Assembly (NCBI RefSeq): GCF_017744955.1
Contig: NZ_JAGIAG010000001.1
Coordinates: 1,054,001 to 1,118,000, forward strand
Direction of reading: 5' to 3'
DNA: 64,000 nt
Source: Dokdonella sp.
Lineage (GTDB): Bacteria; Pseudomonadota; Gammaproteobacteria; Xanthomonadales; Rhodanobacteraceae
Positions 39,061 through 47,418 of the stretch are shown piece by piece. The translations under genes were made by a program, and so were the position numbers. The notes below the pieces were generated by a model. It saw only the letters and a list, made by a program, of their open reading frames with translations, was not told where the DNA came from and did not search any database. How positions within the stretch are numbered: the stretch's first letter is position 1; the number at the start of each line of letters is the position of its first letter.

Positions 39061-40065
39061 ATGACTTCGCTGCTGCTGCTCTCGCTGGCCGGGCTGATCT
39101 ACCTGTTCACGGTCACGCGCGTGTGGCAGGCGAGCAGGAAGCTGGCGGTCGGCATGATGCTGTTCATGCCGACCGGGCTGTACGTGCTGGCGCGCTACTG
39201 GAACGACCGGGAGATCGGCGTGCGCGTGCCGCTGCTGGCCGCGTTCGCGATGTTCGGCGTGTCGTGGGTGCTGCTCGCGCCGGATCTGCGGCGGCTCGAG
39301 GTCTACGCGAGCGAAGCCGACGCGGGCGCGATGTCGCCGGCGCCGAAGGCGCGCGTCGCCGATGCCGTGGACGACCGGCTGCGCCTGTCGATCGCGCTGG
39401 CCAAGCTGCCGCAGCGCGGCGGACGCGTCGAGATCGAACCGGCCAAGGCGGCGATCGAGGTGCCGCCGCATTTCCGTTTCGTCGATCGCGCCGGCCTGCT
39501 GGCGCTGTACGCGGAAATCGGCACCGAGCTGGAGCCGTCCAGCGTCGGCTGGCTGGTGCACGAGGACGTCGACCTCGGCGCCGACGACGCCTGGTTCGTC
39601 GAGATCGAGTGGCTCGGCGACGGCTACGTGCGCGAGAACGGTTTCGCCGCGCGGCCGAGCGAGCGGATGCTGGCCGAGGCGCAGAGCGCGATCGCGCAGT
39701 TGTCCGCGCGCCAGGGCGAGGAGGCGCAGGGATTCAGTCTGGTTCGCTACGTCGAGGAGCCGGCGTTCGACGTCGGCCGGGACAGCGCGACCTGGGTCGA
39801 GGAACTCGCCTACGCGGGCGACGCCGAGCATCGGCTCGACTGCTACGCGGCCAAGCTCGGCCGCGGCGGCGCGCTGCTGTTCTCGATCCTCGAAGTGGGC
39901 ATGCGACGGCAGGAGCTGTGCCTGCGCAGCGTGCGTCTCGCCGCCGGGCGCACGCACTTCGATCCCGGCCAGACGTACGCCGACCATTCGAGCCTGTTCG
40001 ACCGCAAGGCGAAATACGATCTCGCCGCCGTCGTCAGCGGCGCCGCGGCGTTGCGGGAACTCTGA
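39061..40065 (+). CDS. DUF2167-like membrane-anchored protein
   Basis: 334 residues. The N-terminal ~80 residues contain two or three transmembrane helices (LLLLSLAGLIYLFTV, AVGMMLFMPTGLYVLA, LAAFAMFGVSWVLL). The large C-terminal region has the DUF2167-like patch L-A-K-L-P-Q-R-G-G-R-V-E-I, then D-A-W-F-V-E-I-E-W-L-G-D-G-Y-V-R-E-N and G-W-L-V-H-E-D-V-D-L-G. Function unknown. It pairs with the small exported protein 10 bp upstream and is convergent with mprF across a palindromic element. Confidence 0.6.
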   Translation: MTSLLLLSLAGLIYLFTVTRVWQASRKLAVGMMLFMPTGLYVLARYWNDREIGVRVPLLAAFAMFGVSWVLLAPDLRRLEVYASEADAGAMSPAPKARVADAVDDRLRLSIALAKLPQRGGRVEIEPAKAAIEVPPHFRFVDRAGLLALYAEIGTELEPSSVGWLVHEDVDLGADDAWFVEIEWLGDGYVRENGFAARPSERMLAEAQSAIAQLSARQGEEAQGFSLVRYVEEPAFDVGRDSATWVEELAYAGDAEHRLDCYAAKLGRGGALLFSILEVGMRRQELCLRSVRLAAGRTHFDPGQTYADHSSLFDRKAKYDLAAVVSGAAALREL

Positions 40066-40155
40066 AGAACGATGGGATGGCCACCGTCACGTCGGTGCCG
40101 GCTGCCGGATTCAAGCAGTAGCCACGAACCCGGGGAGTCGGCTGAAAAGCGGCCT

Positions 40156-40210
40156 CTCGCAGAGACGCAGAGAGAAAAATCTTTCCTCTGCGTCTTTGCG
40201 TCTCTGCGAG
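40156..40210. repeat. Palindromic intergenic element, second copy of the 13057 family
   Basis: CTCGCAGAGACGCAGAG at the left pairs with CTCTGCGTCTTTGCGTCTC at the right around a short A/T-rich loop. Same word pattern as 13057-13128. It lies between the convergent DUF2167-like and mprF genes. The rest of this 189-bp gap holds nothing else I can support. Confidence 0.88.
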
Positions 40211-40254
40211 AACATCTTCTTCGTCTGCCGCGATCGCGGCGCGCGGCGACGGAA

Positions 40255-42885
40255 CTATCTCCCGCCGAACAGAAAGCGCCGGTAGCCGCCGGCGACGAGC
40301 GCGGCGATGTCGATCAGCAGTCCCGGCACCCACAGCCCGCGCGGATAGGCGAGATACGAACCGGTCCATTCCGGCCCGAACTTCTCCTTGTAGCGCCGCA
40401 GTCCCTGGTAGTTGTAGAAGCGTCCGCCGTACTGGAACGCCAGCGCGGCGAGGCGCTCGTTGACGCGCGCGTAGGGGTTGTCGCCGACCGCCGACAGCGG
40501 CGCCATGCCGAGGCTGAAGCTGGCGTGGCCCTGTTCCTTCGCCCACTGCATGACCTTGGCGAACAGGAAATCCATCGTCCCGCGCGGTGCGCCGTCGACG
40601 TGGCGCATCAGGTCCACGCTGGCGGTGCCGTTCGGGCCGTACGGCGGCAGCACGTTGGCGAAGGCGAGCAGTTCGCCGTCGCGGCGCACCAGCGCGAGCG
40701 GGCTCCAGGCGAAGTAGTCGGCGTCGAAATGGCCGAGCGAGAAGCTCTTCTCGCGCGCGTCCTTGTCCGCCAGCCAGTTGTCCGAGACGCGTTCGAGTTC
40801 GCTCATCAGTACGGTGTCGAACGGCGGTTCGACCAGCTCGAAGGTCAGGCGCTCCTTGACCGACCGATTGACCGCCTGGCGCAGGTCCTCCCAGCGCTTG
40901 CCGGCGAGCGTGAATTCCTCCAGCCGGATCGTCGCCAGTTCGCCGAGCTTGAACAGGTCGAAGCCGAGGTCGTGGTAGAGCGAGAGATCCGGCTCCAGCA
41001 CCTCGTAGAACAGCGGCACGCGGTCCTGCGCGTCGGCGAAGTGGCGGAAGTCGAGGATCGCGCGCTTGATCGCGCTCTCCGGTCCGCACGGCGAACCGAG
41101 CGCGACCAGGCGGTCGCGCACCGCGCCGTAGGCGACCACGGCATGATGGTCGCCGGACCAGAACAGGTGCTTGTCGCCCATGAACGACAGGTGCGCGAAC
41201 TCGCCGCCGCCGTGTTCGAGGTAGACCTCGCGCGCGCGCTCCAGCTCGGCGCGGTCGGGACGCTTCAGCGGCGGCCGGCGCACCGAGAACGATTGCCAGA
41301 TCAGGTAGATCGCCAGGCCCAGCGCGGCAGCGAACAGGCCGCGCGCGAGCTTGGAGGAATGCTCGCCGTGGCCGAAGTACCAGAAGTCGAAACTGTCGTC
41401 GCCGAGCACGGCGAACACGCCGATCGCGAAGAAGGCCAGCACGACCGCGATCAGGCCGGCGAACCAGGTGAACGTGGTCAGCGAGGTCAGGCTCATCGCG
41501 CGCTGGGTGAACTCGCGCTTGCGCGTGCGCAGCAGCGCCGCGATCGCGAGCAGGAACAGCGCCTCGCCGAAATGCAGGCCTTTGGTCACCGACAGCGCCG
41601 CGCCGACCACCAGCGCGATCGAGGCGAGCCGGTAGGCGACGCGCAGCCGCCCGTCGATGCCGCGGCCGAGGCCGAGCAGCAGCACGCCGGTCACGATCGA
41701 CAGCCAGTACGAACTCTCGACCGCGGCCAGCGGCAGGTGCTCGCGCACCACCTCGATGTGCTCGTGCACGCTTGGGATCGCCGCCGAGGCGAGCAGCACC
41801 AGGCCGGCGAGGAAGGTCAGCACCGCCAGTACGCGGATGCCGAAGCCGGCGAGCAGGCTGGCGGGGAGCCCGAGCAGGCCGAACAGCGGATGCGCGCGCA
41901 GCCGCGCACCCGCGCGCACCACGGCCGGCAGGCGCTCGGCCAGCATGCCGGAGCCGAAGTACAGCCCGGCCAGCAGCGGCACCAGGTAGTACGCGATGCG
42001 GAACAGGAACAGCGCCGACAGCACCGCCGCGCTCTCGTAGCCCTCGCTGGTCAGCGCCAGCAGCATCAGCCCGTCGAACACGCCGAAGCCGCCCGGGATC
42101 AGGCTGAGCAGGCCGAGCGTCTGCGCCGCGGCGAAGCTGCCGAGCAACGGGCCGGGTCTGACGTGCACACCGGTCATGTACAGGCAGGCGTACAGCACCG
42201 CGGCGGCGAGCAGCCAGTCGACGAACGACAGCACGGCCAGGCCCAGCTTCAGGCGCAGGGGCGGCAGCGCCATGCCGCGCGGCAGCCAGCGCATCAGGCG
42301 CCGCCGCGTGGTCAGGACGAAGAACGCCGGCAGATACAGCGCCGCGGCGACCAGCACCGTCAGCGCGAGCCAGCGCGAGGTCGCGCCCGGCGTGATCGGC
42401 GTCTGGCCCAGGCTGAGCGTGGCGACGATCAGCACCGACAGGCCCAGCGGCAGCGACAGCACCTGCAGGCCGATCAGCGCCGCGCCGACCGGCAGCTCGA
42501 CGCGCCGCGCCGACAGACCGAGCAGGCGCACGCCGGAGCCGACCGCGCCGGACAGGTTCAGCGTGTTGGACAGCGTGTTCGCGACGAAGGCCAGGCGCAG
42601 CACCTCGCGCACCGGCATCGGCACGCCGAGCCAGCGCGCGATGACGACGTCGATCGAGCCGGTGAAGGCCACCGCGAACAGCGCCAGCGCGGCGACGCCC
42701 AGGGCCGGCAGCGTCGGCACCTCGAGCAGGGTGCGCTGCATCTCCTGCAGGTTGAACTCGCTGATGCCGCGCACCAGCAGCCAGCCGACCAGGAAGAGAA
42801 ACGCGAGCGGGACCAGCCAGCGCAGGTACGCGCGCCAGCCGTGCTTCGCGGCCGGCGCCGATTCGTGGATCGTTTCGTCGCTCAT
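40255..42885 (-). CDS. mprF: Phosphatidylglycerol aminoacyltransferase/flippase MprF
   Basis: 876 residues from the ATG at 42885. The N-terminal ~510 residues are a multi-span membrane region of the flippase type (LVPLAFLFLVGWLLVRG, LNLSGAVGSGVRLLG, LGLLSLIPGGFGVFDGLML). The C-terminal ~330 residues are the aminoacyl-tRNA dependent transferase (dual GNAT-like, DUF2156): FSLGHFDADYFAWSPLALV, VDLMRHVDGAPRGTMDFLF, FSLGMAPLSAVGDNPYAR, YNYQGLRRYKEKFGPEW. It adds lysine or alanine to phosphatidylglycerol and moves the product to the outer leaflet, lowering the negative surface charge. A VirJ-like hydrolase gene lies 225 bp upstream on the same strand; the gap is GC-rich with no gene. Confidence 0.95.
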   Translation of the reverse strand: MSDETIHESAPAAKHGWRAYLRWLVPLAFLFLVGWLLVRGISEFNLQEMQRTLLEVPTLPALGVAALALFAVAFTGSIDVVIARWLGVPMPVREVLRLAFVANTLSNTLNLSGAVGSGVRLLGLSARRVELPVGAALIGLQVLSLPLGLSVLIVATLSLGQTPITPGATSRWLALTVLVAAALYLPAFFVLTTRRRLMRWLPRGMALPPLRLKLGLAVLSFVDWLLAAAVLYACLYMTGVHVRPGPLLGSFAAAQTLGLLSLIPGGFGVFDGLMLLALTSEGYESAAVLSALFLFRIAYYLVPLLAGLYFGSGMLAERLPAVVRAGARLRAHPLFGLLGLPASLLAGFGIRVLAVLTFLAGLVLLASAAIPSVHEHIEVVREHLPLAAVESSYWLSIVTGVLLLGLGRGIDGRLRVAYRLASIALVVGAALSVTKGLHFGEALFLLAIAALLRTRKREFTQRAMSLTSLTTFTWFAGLIAVVLAFFAIGVFAVLGDDSFDFWYFGHGEHSSKLARGLFAAALGLAIYLIWQSFSVRRPPLKRPDRAELERAREVYLEHGGGEFAHLSFMGDKHLFWSGDHHAVVAYGAVRDRLVALGSPCGPESAIKRAILDFRHFADAQDRVPLFYEVLEPDLSLYHDLGFDLFKLGELATIRLEEFTLAGKRWEDLRQAVNRSVKERLTFELVEPPFDTVLMSELERVSDNWLADKDAREKSFSLGHFDADYFAWSPLALVRRDGELLAFANVLPPYGPNGTASVDLMRHVDGAPRGTMDFLFAKVMQWAKEQGHASFSLGMAPLSAVGDNPYARVNERLAALAFQYGGRFYNYQGLRRYKEKFGPEWTGSYLAYPRGLWVPGLLIDIAALVAGGYRRFLFGGR

Positions 42886-43110
42886 TGCCTGGCGATCTTC
42901 CGTGACAGGTTGCAAAGTGTAACGGCTTCGGCAAGGCGCGTTCCCGTGCCCGCGCGAGGGAGGTTCGCGCGCAGCGCGCGGCGAACGCCGGCTCGATCGA
43001 CGCGAGAGCGTGGCCGGCACGGCGCAGCTGCGCGTGTGCGCAGGCGCGGCGGCTGGCGGAAGCGTTCGCGCGCGCTCAGCGGCGCCGGCGAAGCGGCGAA
43101 GCGAGCGCGG

Positions 43111-43956
43111 TCACGGCCGCGTTCCGCCGGCGAGCACGTCCTCCAGGCTCTGCCGGTACTGCGGCATCCAGTTCTTCGGCACGCCGAAGCCGTGGCCGAC
43201 CTTCGGCAGCATGACGGCAAGGGAGTCCTTCTGTCCGGCGGCGAACTCGGGCGCGAACTTCGGATCGCAGACCTGATCGCTTTCGCCCTGCAGGATGCGC
43301 CAGCGCGCGTGCACCGTCTCGCGCTTGTCGAACACCCAGGTCGGCGGCTGCTTCTGCCAGTGCGCCGTGAGGCCGCCGTCGCCGGGGCAGAACGGCTTGT
43401 GGATCAGGAGGTCGGGGCAGAAGCCGAGGCTGATGCCGCCATCGAGGCGCCGGCCGGCGTCGGCGGCGAGCGCCGCGTAGACCACCGTCGCGCCCGAGGA
43501 GTAGCCGATCAGCGCCGGCCGCGTTTCGCGCGGCAGGCCGACCTGACGTGCGAGGTCGCGGCCTAGCGCGGCGAGGCGGCCGTCGGCGTCGCTGCAGGCG
43601 GCGTCGGCCGCATCGAGTTCCTTCAGGAATCGCGGTGTGCTGAAGCCGGCGACCCAGTAGCCGAGCGCGACCGCCTCGTGCGCCATGTCGGTCACGCCGA
43701 GATTCCAGCCGCCGTCGCCGGAGGCGAACAGCACCAGGCCGCGCGGCTCGCCCTTGGGTTTGTAGAGCGCCACTTCGCCGAAGCCGGCGATCTCGAGCCA
43801 GCGGTCGACCTGCGCATCGCGCGGCGGCGGCGGTTTCGGCTTGGACTTGCGCGCGGCCGGCGGAGCCTTGCTGCCGGGTGACGCGGTGCAGACGATCGCG
43901 CTCGAACCGAGGCAGAACGCGAGGGCGAGGAGAAACACGCGAAGGGGACGGATCAC
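43111..43956 (-). CDS. Short VirJ/AcvB N-domain-like exported hydrolase
   Basis: 281 residues from a GTG start with a signal peptide (VFLLALAFCLGSSAIVCTA) and a Lys/Pro-rich linker (K-S-K-P-K-P-P-P-P-R). One alpha/beta-hydrolase domain: LVLFASGDGGWNLGVTDMA, the nucleophile elbow L-I-G-Y-S-S-G-A-T-V-V-Y and a late K-V-G-H-G-F-G. It shares F-C-P-G-D-(A/G)-G and the surrounding layout with the N-terminal half of the AcvB-type protein at 34988-36421, but here the Ser elbow is intact. Placed directly upstream of mprF on the same strand, it fits a hydrolase that removes amino acids from lipids. Confidence 0.8.
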   Translation of the reverse strand: MIRPLRVFLLALAFCLGSSAIVCTASPGSKAPPAARKSKPKPPPPRDAQVDRWLEIAGFGEVALYKPKGEPRGLVLFASGDGGWNLGVTDMAHEAVALGYWVAGFSTPRFLKELDAADAACSDADGRLAALGRDLARQVGLPRETRPALIGYSSGATVVYAALAADAGRRLDGGISLGFCPDLLIHKPFCPGDGGLTAHWQKQPPTWVFDKRETVHARWRILQGESDQVCDPKFAPEFAAGQKDSLAVMLPKVGHGFGVPKNWMPQYRQSLEDVLAGGTRP

Positions 43957-44059
43957 GCGACCGTTCCAGCAAGGGCGGCCGCGCCACGCTAGCGCAGAAC
44001 GCGGCGGGCGTCACCGGCGCGGGAGGCGAAATTTCGTGACGCGACGCGCGCGCCTCCGG

Positions 44060-44176
44060 TCAAGTCCGCTCGCGCCGGCGCGATTCGTCGTCGGCGTGCA
44101 GCTCGAACCACATCGCATTGAGGATCGCGAACGACAGCGCGAGCCCGAGTCCGAGAATCCAGCTGAAGTACCACAT
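44060..44176 (-). CDS. cydX: Cytochrome bd oxidase small subunit CydX
   Basis: 38 residues: M-W-Y-F-S-W-I-L-G-L-G-L-A-L-S-F-A-I-L-N-A-M-W-F-E-L-H, the classic CydX/YbgT helix, then a polar R-R-R-E-R-T tail. The ATG at 44176 has GGAG 10 nt upstream; an in-frame extension upstream is repeat DNA. CydX is one transmembrane helix that stabilises the haem site of the bd oxidase. It is 108 bp after cydB, with a heptamer array between. Confidence 0.95.
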   Translation of the reverse strand: MWYFSWILGLGLALSFAILNAMWFELHADDESRRRERT

Positions 44177-44193
44177 GGGCAAAACTCCGGTTT

Positions 44194-44280
44194 GGTGATT
44201 GGTGATTGGTGATTGGTGATTGGAGAAGAGCGTGTCGGCACCCGCGGAGAGGGCCTTGCTTCTACGAATCACCAATCCCC
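44194..44280. repeat. GGTGATT heptamer array with inverted copy, between cydB and cydX
   Basis: Four perfect direct copies of GGTGATT run from 44194 to 44221. The inverted word AATCACCAATCC lies near 44268-44279, just after the cydB stop. The array therefore lies on the cyd transcript and can form a hairpin between the two genes, perhaps trimming or stabilising the message. Confidence 0.8.
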
Positions 44281-44284
44281 TCTC

Positions 44285-45415
44285 TCAATACAGACTGTGC
44301 GTCCGCCGCACGTGCTCCAGCGACACGCGGCCGCGCAGCACGTGGTACACCCATGCCGTGTAGGCCATCACCAGCGGCAGCAGGATCACGGTCGCGAGCA
44401 GCATCAGGCCGAGCGTCGTGCGGCTGCTGGAGGCATCCCAGACGGTCAGGCTGCTGCGCGGGTCGAGGCTCGACGGCAGCAGGAACGGAAACAAGGCCAG
44501 TCCGGCCGAGGCGATCGTGCCGGCGACCGCGATCGAGCTGGCGACGAAGGCCGGCAGATGCCGGCGCCGGCCGGTCAGGAATGCCGCCGTCAGCGCGGCG
44601 ACGAGCGCGAGGATCGCGGCCAGCACGGCCCAGCCGCCGAGCGGCGAATCGACCAGCCAGTTGCCCTGCTGCACGACGGTCTTGGCCAGCGGGTTCGACG
44701 GCCCGTCGTACAGGTTGCCCTGCAAGGCGTAGCCGGTCACGCCGAAGTACAGCCACAGGCCAGCGGCGAGATAGAGCAGGACGAACGTCGGCGCGAGCAC
44801 GCGCACGGCGCGCTCGGCGCGCGCGAGCACGACGTCGTCGCTCTTCAGCGCGACCCAGGCGGCGCCGTGCAGCAGGATCATCGCGACCGAGACCAGTCCG
44901 ACCAGCAGCGGGAACGGGCGCAGCAGGTCGAAGAAGCCGCCGTCGTACGTCAGGCGCAGCGTCTGGTCGTAGCGCAGCGGCACGCCGAGGAACAGGTTGC
45001 CGAACGCGACGCCGAACACCAGCGCCGGCACGAACCCGTGCACGGTCAGCAGCCAGTCCCAGAAGCCGCGCCAGCGCGGGTCGGCGAACTTGTTGCGGAA
45101 GTTGAAACCGACCGGCCGCACGATCAACGCGAGCAAGGTCAGCAGCATGGCGAAGTAGAAGCCGGAGAACGCGGCGGCGTAGAGCAGCGGCCAGGCGGCG
45201 AAGATCGCGCCGGCGCCGAGGATCAGCCAGACCTGGTTGCCTTCCCACACCGACTCGACCGTCTCCAGCACGGCGCGGCGTTCGGCATCGTCGCGGCCGA
45301 GCACGCGCAGCAGCGCGGCGATGCCGAGGTCGAAGCCGTCGGTGACGGCGAAGCCGATCAGCAGCGCGCCGAGCAGCACCCACCAGATCACGCGCAAGGT
45401 TTCGTAGTCGAACAT
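44285..45415 (-). CDS. cydB: Cytochrome bd ubiquinol oxidase subunit II
   Basis: 376 residues, multi-span: F-D-Y-E-T-L-R-V-I-W-W-V-L-L-G at the N-terminus, G-F-D-L-G-I-A-A-L-L, then VWEGNQVWLILGAGAIFAAW and G-F-N-F-R-N-K, and ending with M-A-Y-T-A-W-V-Y-H-V-L-R-G. GGAGA precedes the ATG. With CydA it forms the quinol:oxygen oxidase active at low oxygen. It begins 52 bp after cydA. Confidence 0.97.
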   Translation of the reverse strand: MFDYETLRVIWWVLLGALLIGFAVTDGFDLGIAALLRVLGRDDAERRAVLETVESVWEGNQVWLILGAGAIFAAWPLLYAAAFSGFYFAMLLTLLALIVRPVGFNFRNKFADPRWRGFWDWLLTVHGFVPALVFGVAFGNLFLGVPLRYDQTLRLTYDGGFFDLLRPFPLLVGLVSVAMILLHGAAWVALKSDDVVLARAERAVRVLAPTFVLLYLAAGLWLYFGVTGYALQGNLYDGPSNPLAKTVVQQGNWLVDSPLGGWAVLAAILALVAALTAAFLTGRRRHLPAFVASSIAVAGTIASAGLALFPFLLPSSLDPRSSLTVWDASSSRTTLGLMLLATVILLPLVMAYTAWVYHVLRGRVSLEHVRRTHSLY

Positions 45416-45467
45416 GGCGGTCTCCGTGCGTTCGCGTGTCAGTCCGCTGCGCGCGAGGTGTGGCGCT

Positions 45468-47051
45468 TCATCGCGCGCCCTCGATCACCGCGTGGTCGGG
45501 CACCGGCTCCGGCGCGGCCGGCGGCCACATGCCGAGGCCGTCCGGTCCCTTGCGCGCGTACTTCAGCATCAGCACCGCGTCGACCACGGCGAGCGCGGTG
45601 TAGAAGACGACGAAGCCGGTCAGGCTGATCGCGACCTGGCTGGCGGATACCGAGGACACACCGAGCGCGGTCGGCAGCACGCCCTCGATCGCCCATGGCT
45701 GGCGGCCGTACTCGGCGACGATCCAGCCCAGTTCGGCGGCGAGCCACGGCAGCGGCAGGCTCCACAGCGCGGCCTTGAGGTACCAGCGGTGGCGGTCGAG
45801 CTGGCGCCGCGAAGACAGCCAGAACGAATAGGCGAACAGCGCGATGAACCAGAAGCCGCAGGCGACCATGATGCGGAACGCCCAGAACAGCACCGGCACG
45901 TCCGGAATCGTGCTGGCCGCCGCCTTGGCGATCTGCGCCGGCGTGGCCGCGGCCGGATCCGCCGCCACGCGATGCAGCAGCAGCGCGTAGCCGAGATCCT
46001 TCTTGTACTGCTCGAATTCGGCGCGCGCCTCGGCGTCGTCGCGGTTCGCGCGCAGCCGCTGCAGCGCGGCGTAGGCCTTGGTGCCGTCGGCGATGCGCGT
46101 CTGCGCCTCGGCGACCAGCTCGCGGATGCCGGGCAGCACGCGGTCCAGCGAGCGCGTGCCGATGATGCCCATGACCCACGGGATGTGGATCGCGAAGTGC
46201 GTCTTGCGCTGCTCCACGTCGGGGAAGCCGAACGCGGTGAACGAGGCCGGCGCGGGTTCGGTCTCCCACATCGCCTCGATCGCGGCGAGCTTCATCTTCT
46301 GGTTTTCCGACACGGTGTAGCCGGACTCGTCGCCGAGCACGACCACACTGAGCGCGGCGGCGAGGCCGAAGCTCGCCGCCACCGTCATCGAGCGCTTGGC
46401 GAATTCGACGTTGCGGCCCTTGAGCAGGTACCAGGCGCTGATCGACAGCACGAACATCGCGCCGACGACGTAGCCGGCGCTGACCGTGTGCACGAACTTC
46501 GACTGCGCCACCGGATTGAAGAACACCTCGCTGAAGGAGGTGATCTCCATGCGCATCGTGTCGACGTTGAACTCGCTGCCGACCGGGTTCTGCATCCATG
46601 CGTTGGCAATCAGGATCCACAGCGCCGACAGGTTCGTGCCCAGCGCGAGCAGGAACGTCACGATCAGATGCTTGACGCGCGAGAGGCGATCCCAGCCGAA
46701 GAAGAACAGGCCGATGAAGGTCGCCTCGAGGAAGAACGCCATCAGGCCCTCGATCGCCAGCGGCGTGCCGAAGATGTCGCCGACGTAGTGCGAGTAGTAG
46801 GCCCAGTTGGTGCCGAACTGGAACTCCATCGTCACGCCGGTGGCGACGCCCATCGCGAAGTTGATGCCGAACAGGACGCCCCAGAACTGCGTCATGCGCT
46901 TCCAGATCTCGCGCCCGGTCATCACGTAGACCGCTTCCATGATCGCCAGCATCCACGCCAGGCCCATCGTCAGCGGCACGAACAGGAAGTGGTACAGGGC
47001 GGTCAGCGCGAACTGCAGGCGCGACAGCGCGACGACGGACTCATCGATCAT
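45468..47051 (-). CDS. cydA: Cytochrome bd ubiquinol oxidase subunit I
   Basis: 527 residues, close to E. coli CydA (522), so the long Q-loop type. N-terminal R-L-Q-F-A-L-T-A-L-Y-H-F-L-F-V-P gives the haem b595 His; G-V-A-T-G-V-T-M-E-F-Q-F-G-T-N-W carries the conserved Met/Glu region, followed by the quinol-binding loop; Q-P-W-A-I-E-G-V-L-P-T follows near residue 445. The complex reduces oxygen to water. Its start overlaps the end of cydP by 11 bp. Confidence 0.97.
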   Translation of the reverse strand: MIDESVVALSRLQFALTALYHFLFVPLTMGLAWMLAIMEAVYVMTGREIWKRMTQFWGVLFGINFAMGVATGVTMEFQFGTNWAYYSHYVGDIFGTPLAIEGLMAFFLEATFIGLFFFGWDRLSRVKHLIVTFLLALGTNLSALWILIANAWMQNPVGSEFNVDTMRMEITSFSEVFFNPVAQSKFVHTVSAGYVVGAMFVLSISAWYLLKGRNVEFAKRSMTVAASFGLAAALSVVVLGDESGYTVSENQKMKLAAIEAMWETEPAPASFTAFGFPDVEQRKTHFAIHIPWVMGIIGTRSLDRVLPGIRELVAEAQTRIADGTKAYAALQRLRANRDDAEARAEFEQYKKDLGYALLLHRVAADPAAATPAQIAKAAASTIPDVPVLFWAFRIMVACGFWFIALFAYSFWLSSRRQLDRHRWYLKAALWSLPLPWLAAELGWIVAEYGRQPWAIEGVLPTALGVSSVSASQVAISLTGFVVFYTALAVVDAVLMLKYARKGPDGLGMWPPAAPEPVPDHAVIEGAR

Positions 47052-47259
47052 GCGCGGTCTCCGAAGCGGGGGCGAGCAGGTGATTGCGCACCGCCGGCGG
47101 CGCGGTGTCCGCGCGCGGCAGCGGCCGGATGCAGAAGAACCAGAGCAGGATCAGCGCGAGCAGCTTGAGCAGCACGATCGCGGCGAATTCGCGGCCGAAG
47201 CGCCGGCCGCCGCGGCTGCGGAACCAGGAGTAGGCGGGCGGTGGAGGCTGGCTGTCCAC
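47041..47259 (-). CDS. cydP: Cytochrome bd oxidase putative small subunit CydP
   Basis: 72 residues from a GTG start. One transmembrane helix (FAAIVLLKLLALILLWFFC) after a basic stretch (F-R-S-R-G-G-R-R-F-G-R-E). Position, size and this helix match CydP, a small protein often encoded directly before cydA. Its stop overlaps the cydA start, so translation is coupled. Confidence 0.8.
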   Translation of the reverse strand: MDSQPPPPAYSWFRSRGGRRFGREFAAIVLLKLLALILLWFFCIRPLPRADTAPPAVRNHLLAPASETAHDR

Positions 47260-47418
47260 GACGCGCCCAAGGCTACGCCGATGGGCGGGTTTTGTCGTGC
47301 GACCTGGTGTCGCAAAGGGAACAATGGGAAGAAATCGACGCGTGGCACGGCAGCGCCTCGTGGAGGCGATCGGCGCCGGGAGGAGGCGCCGATCGCGTCC
47401 GAAGCCGGCGTCGGGCGC

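Noticed and set aside
40072..43566. A 1164-residue plus-strand frame opposite mprF and the VirJ-like gene
   Set aside because: Gln/Arg/His-rich mirror of two real genes; no motif.
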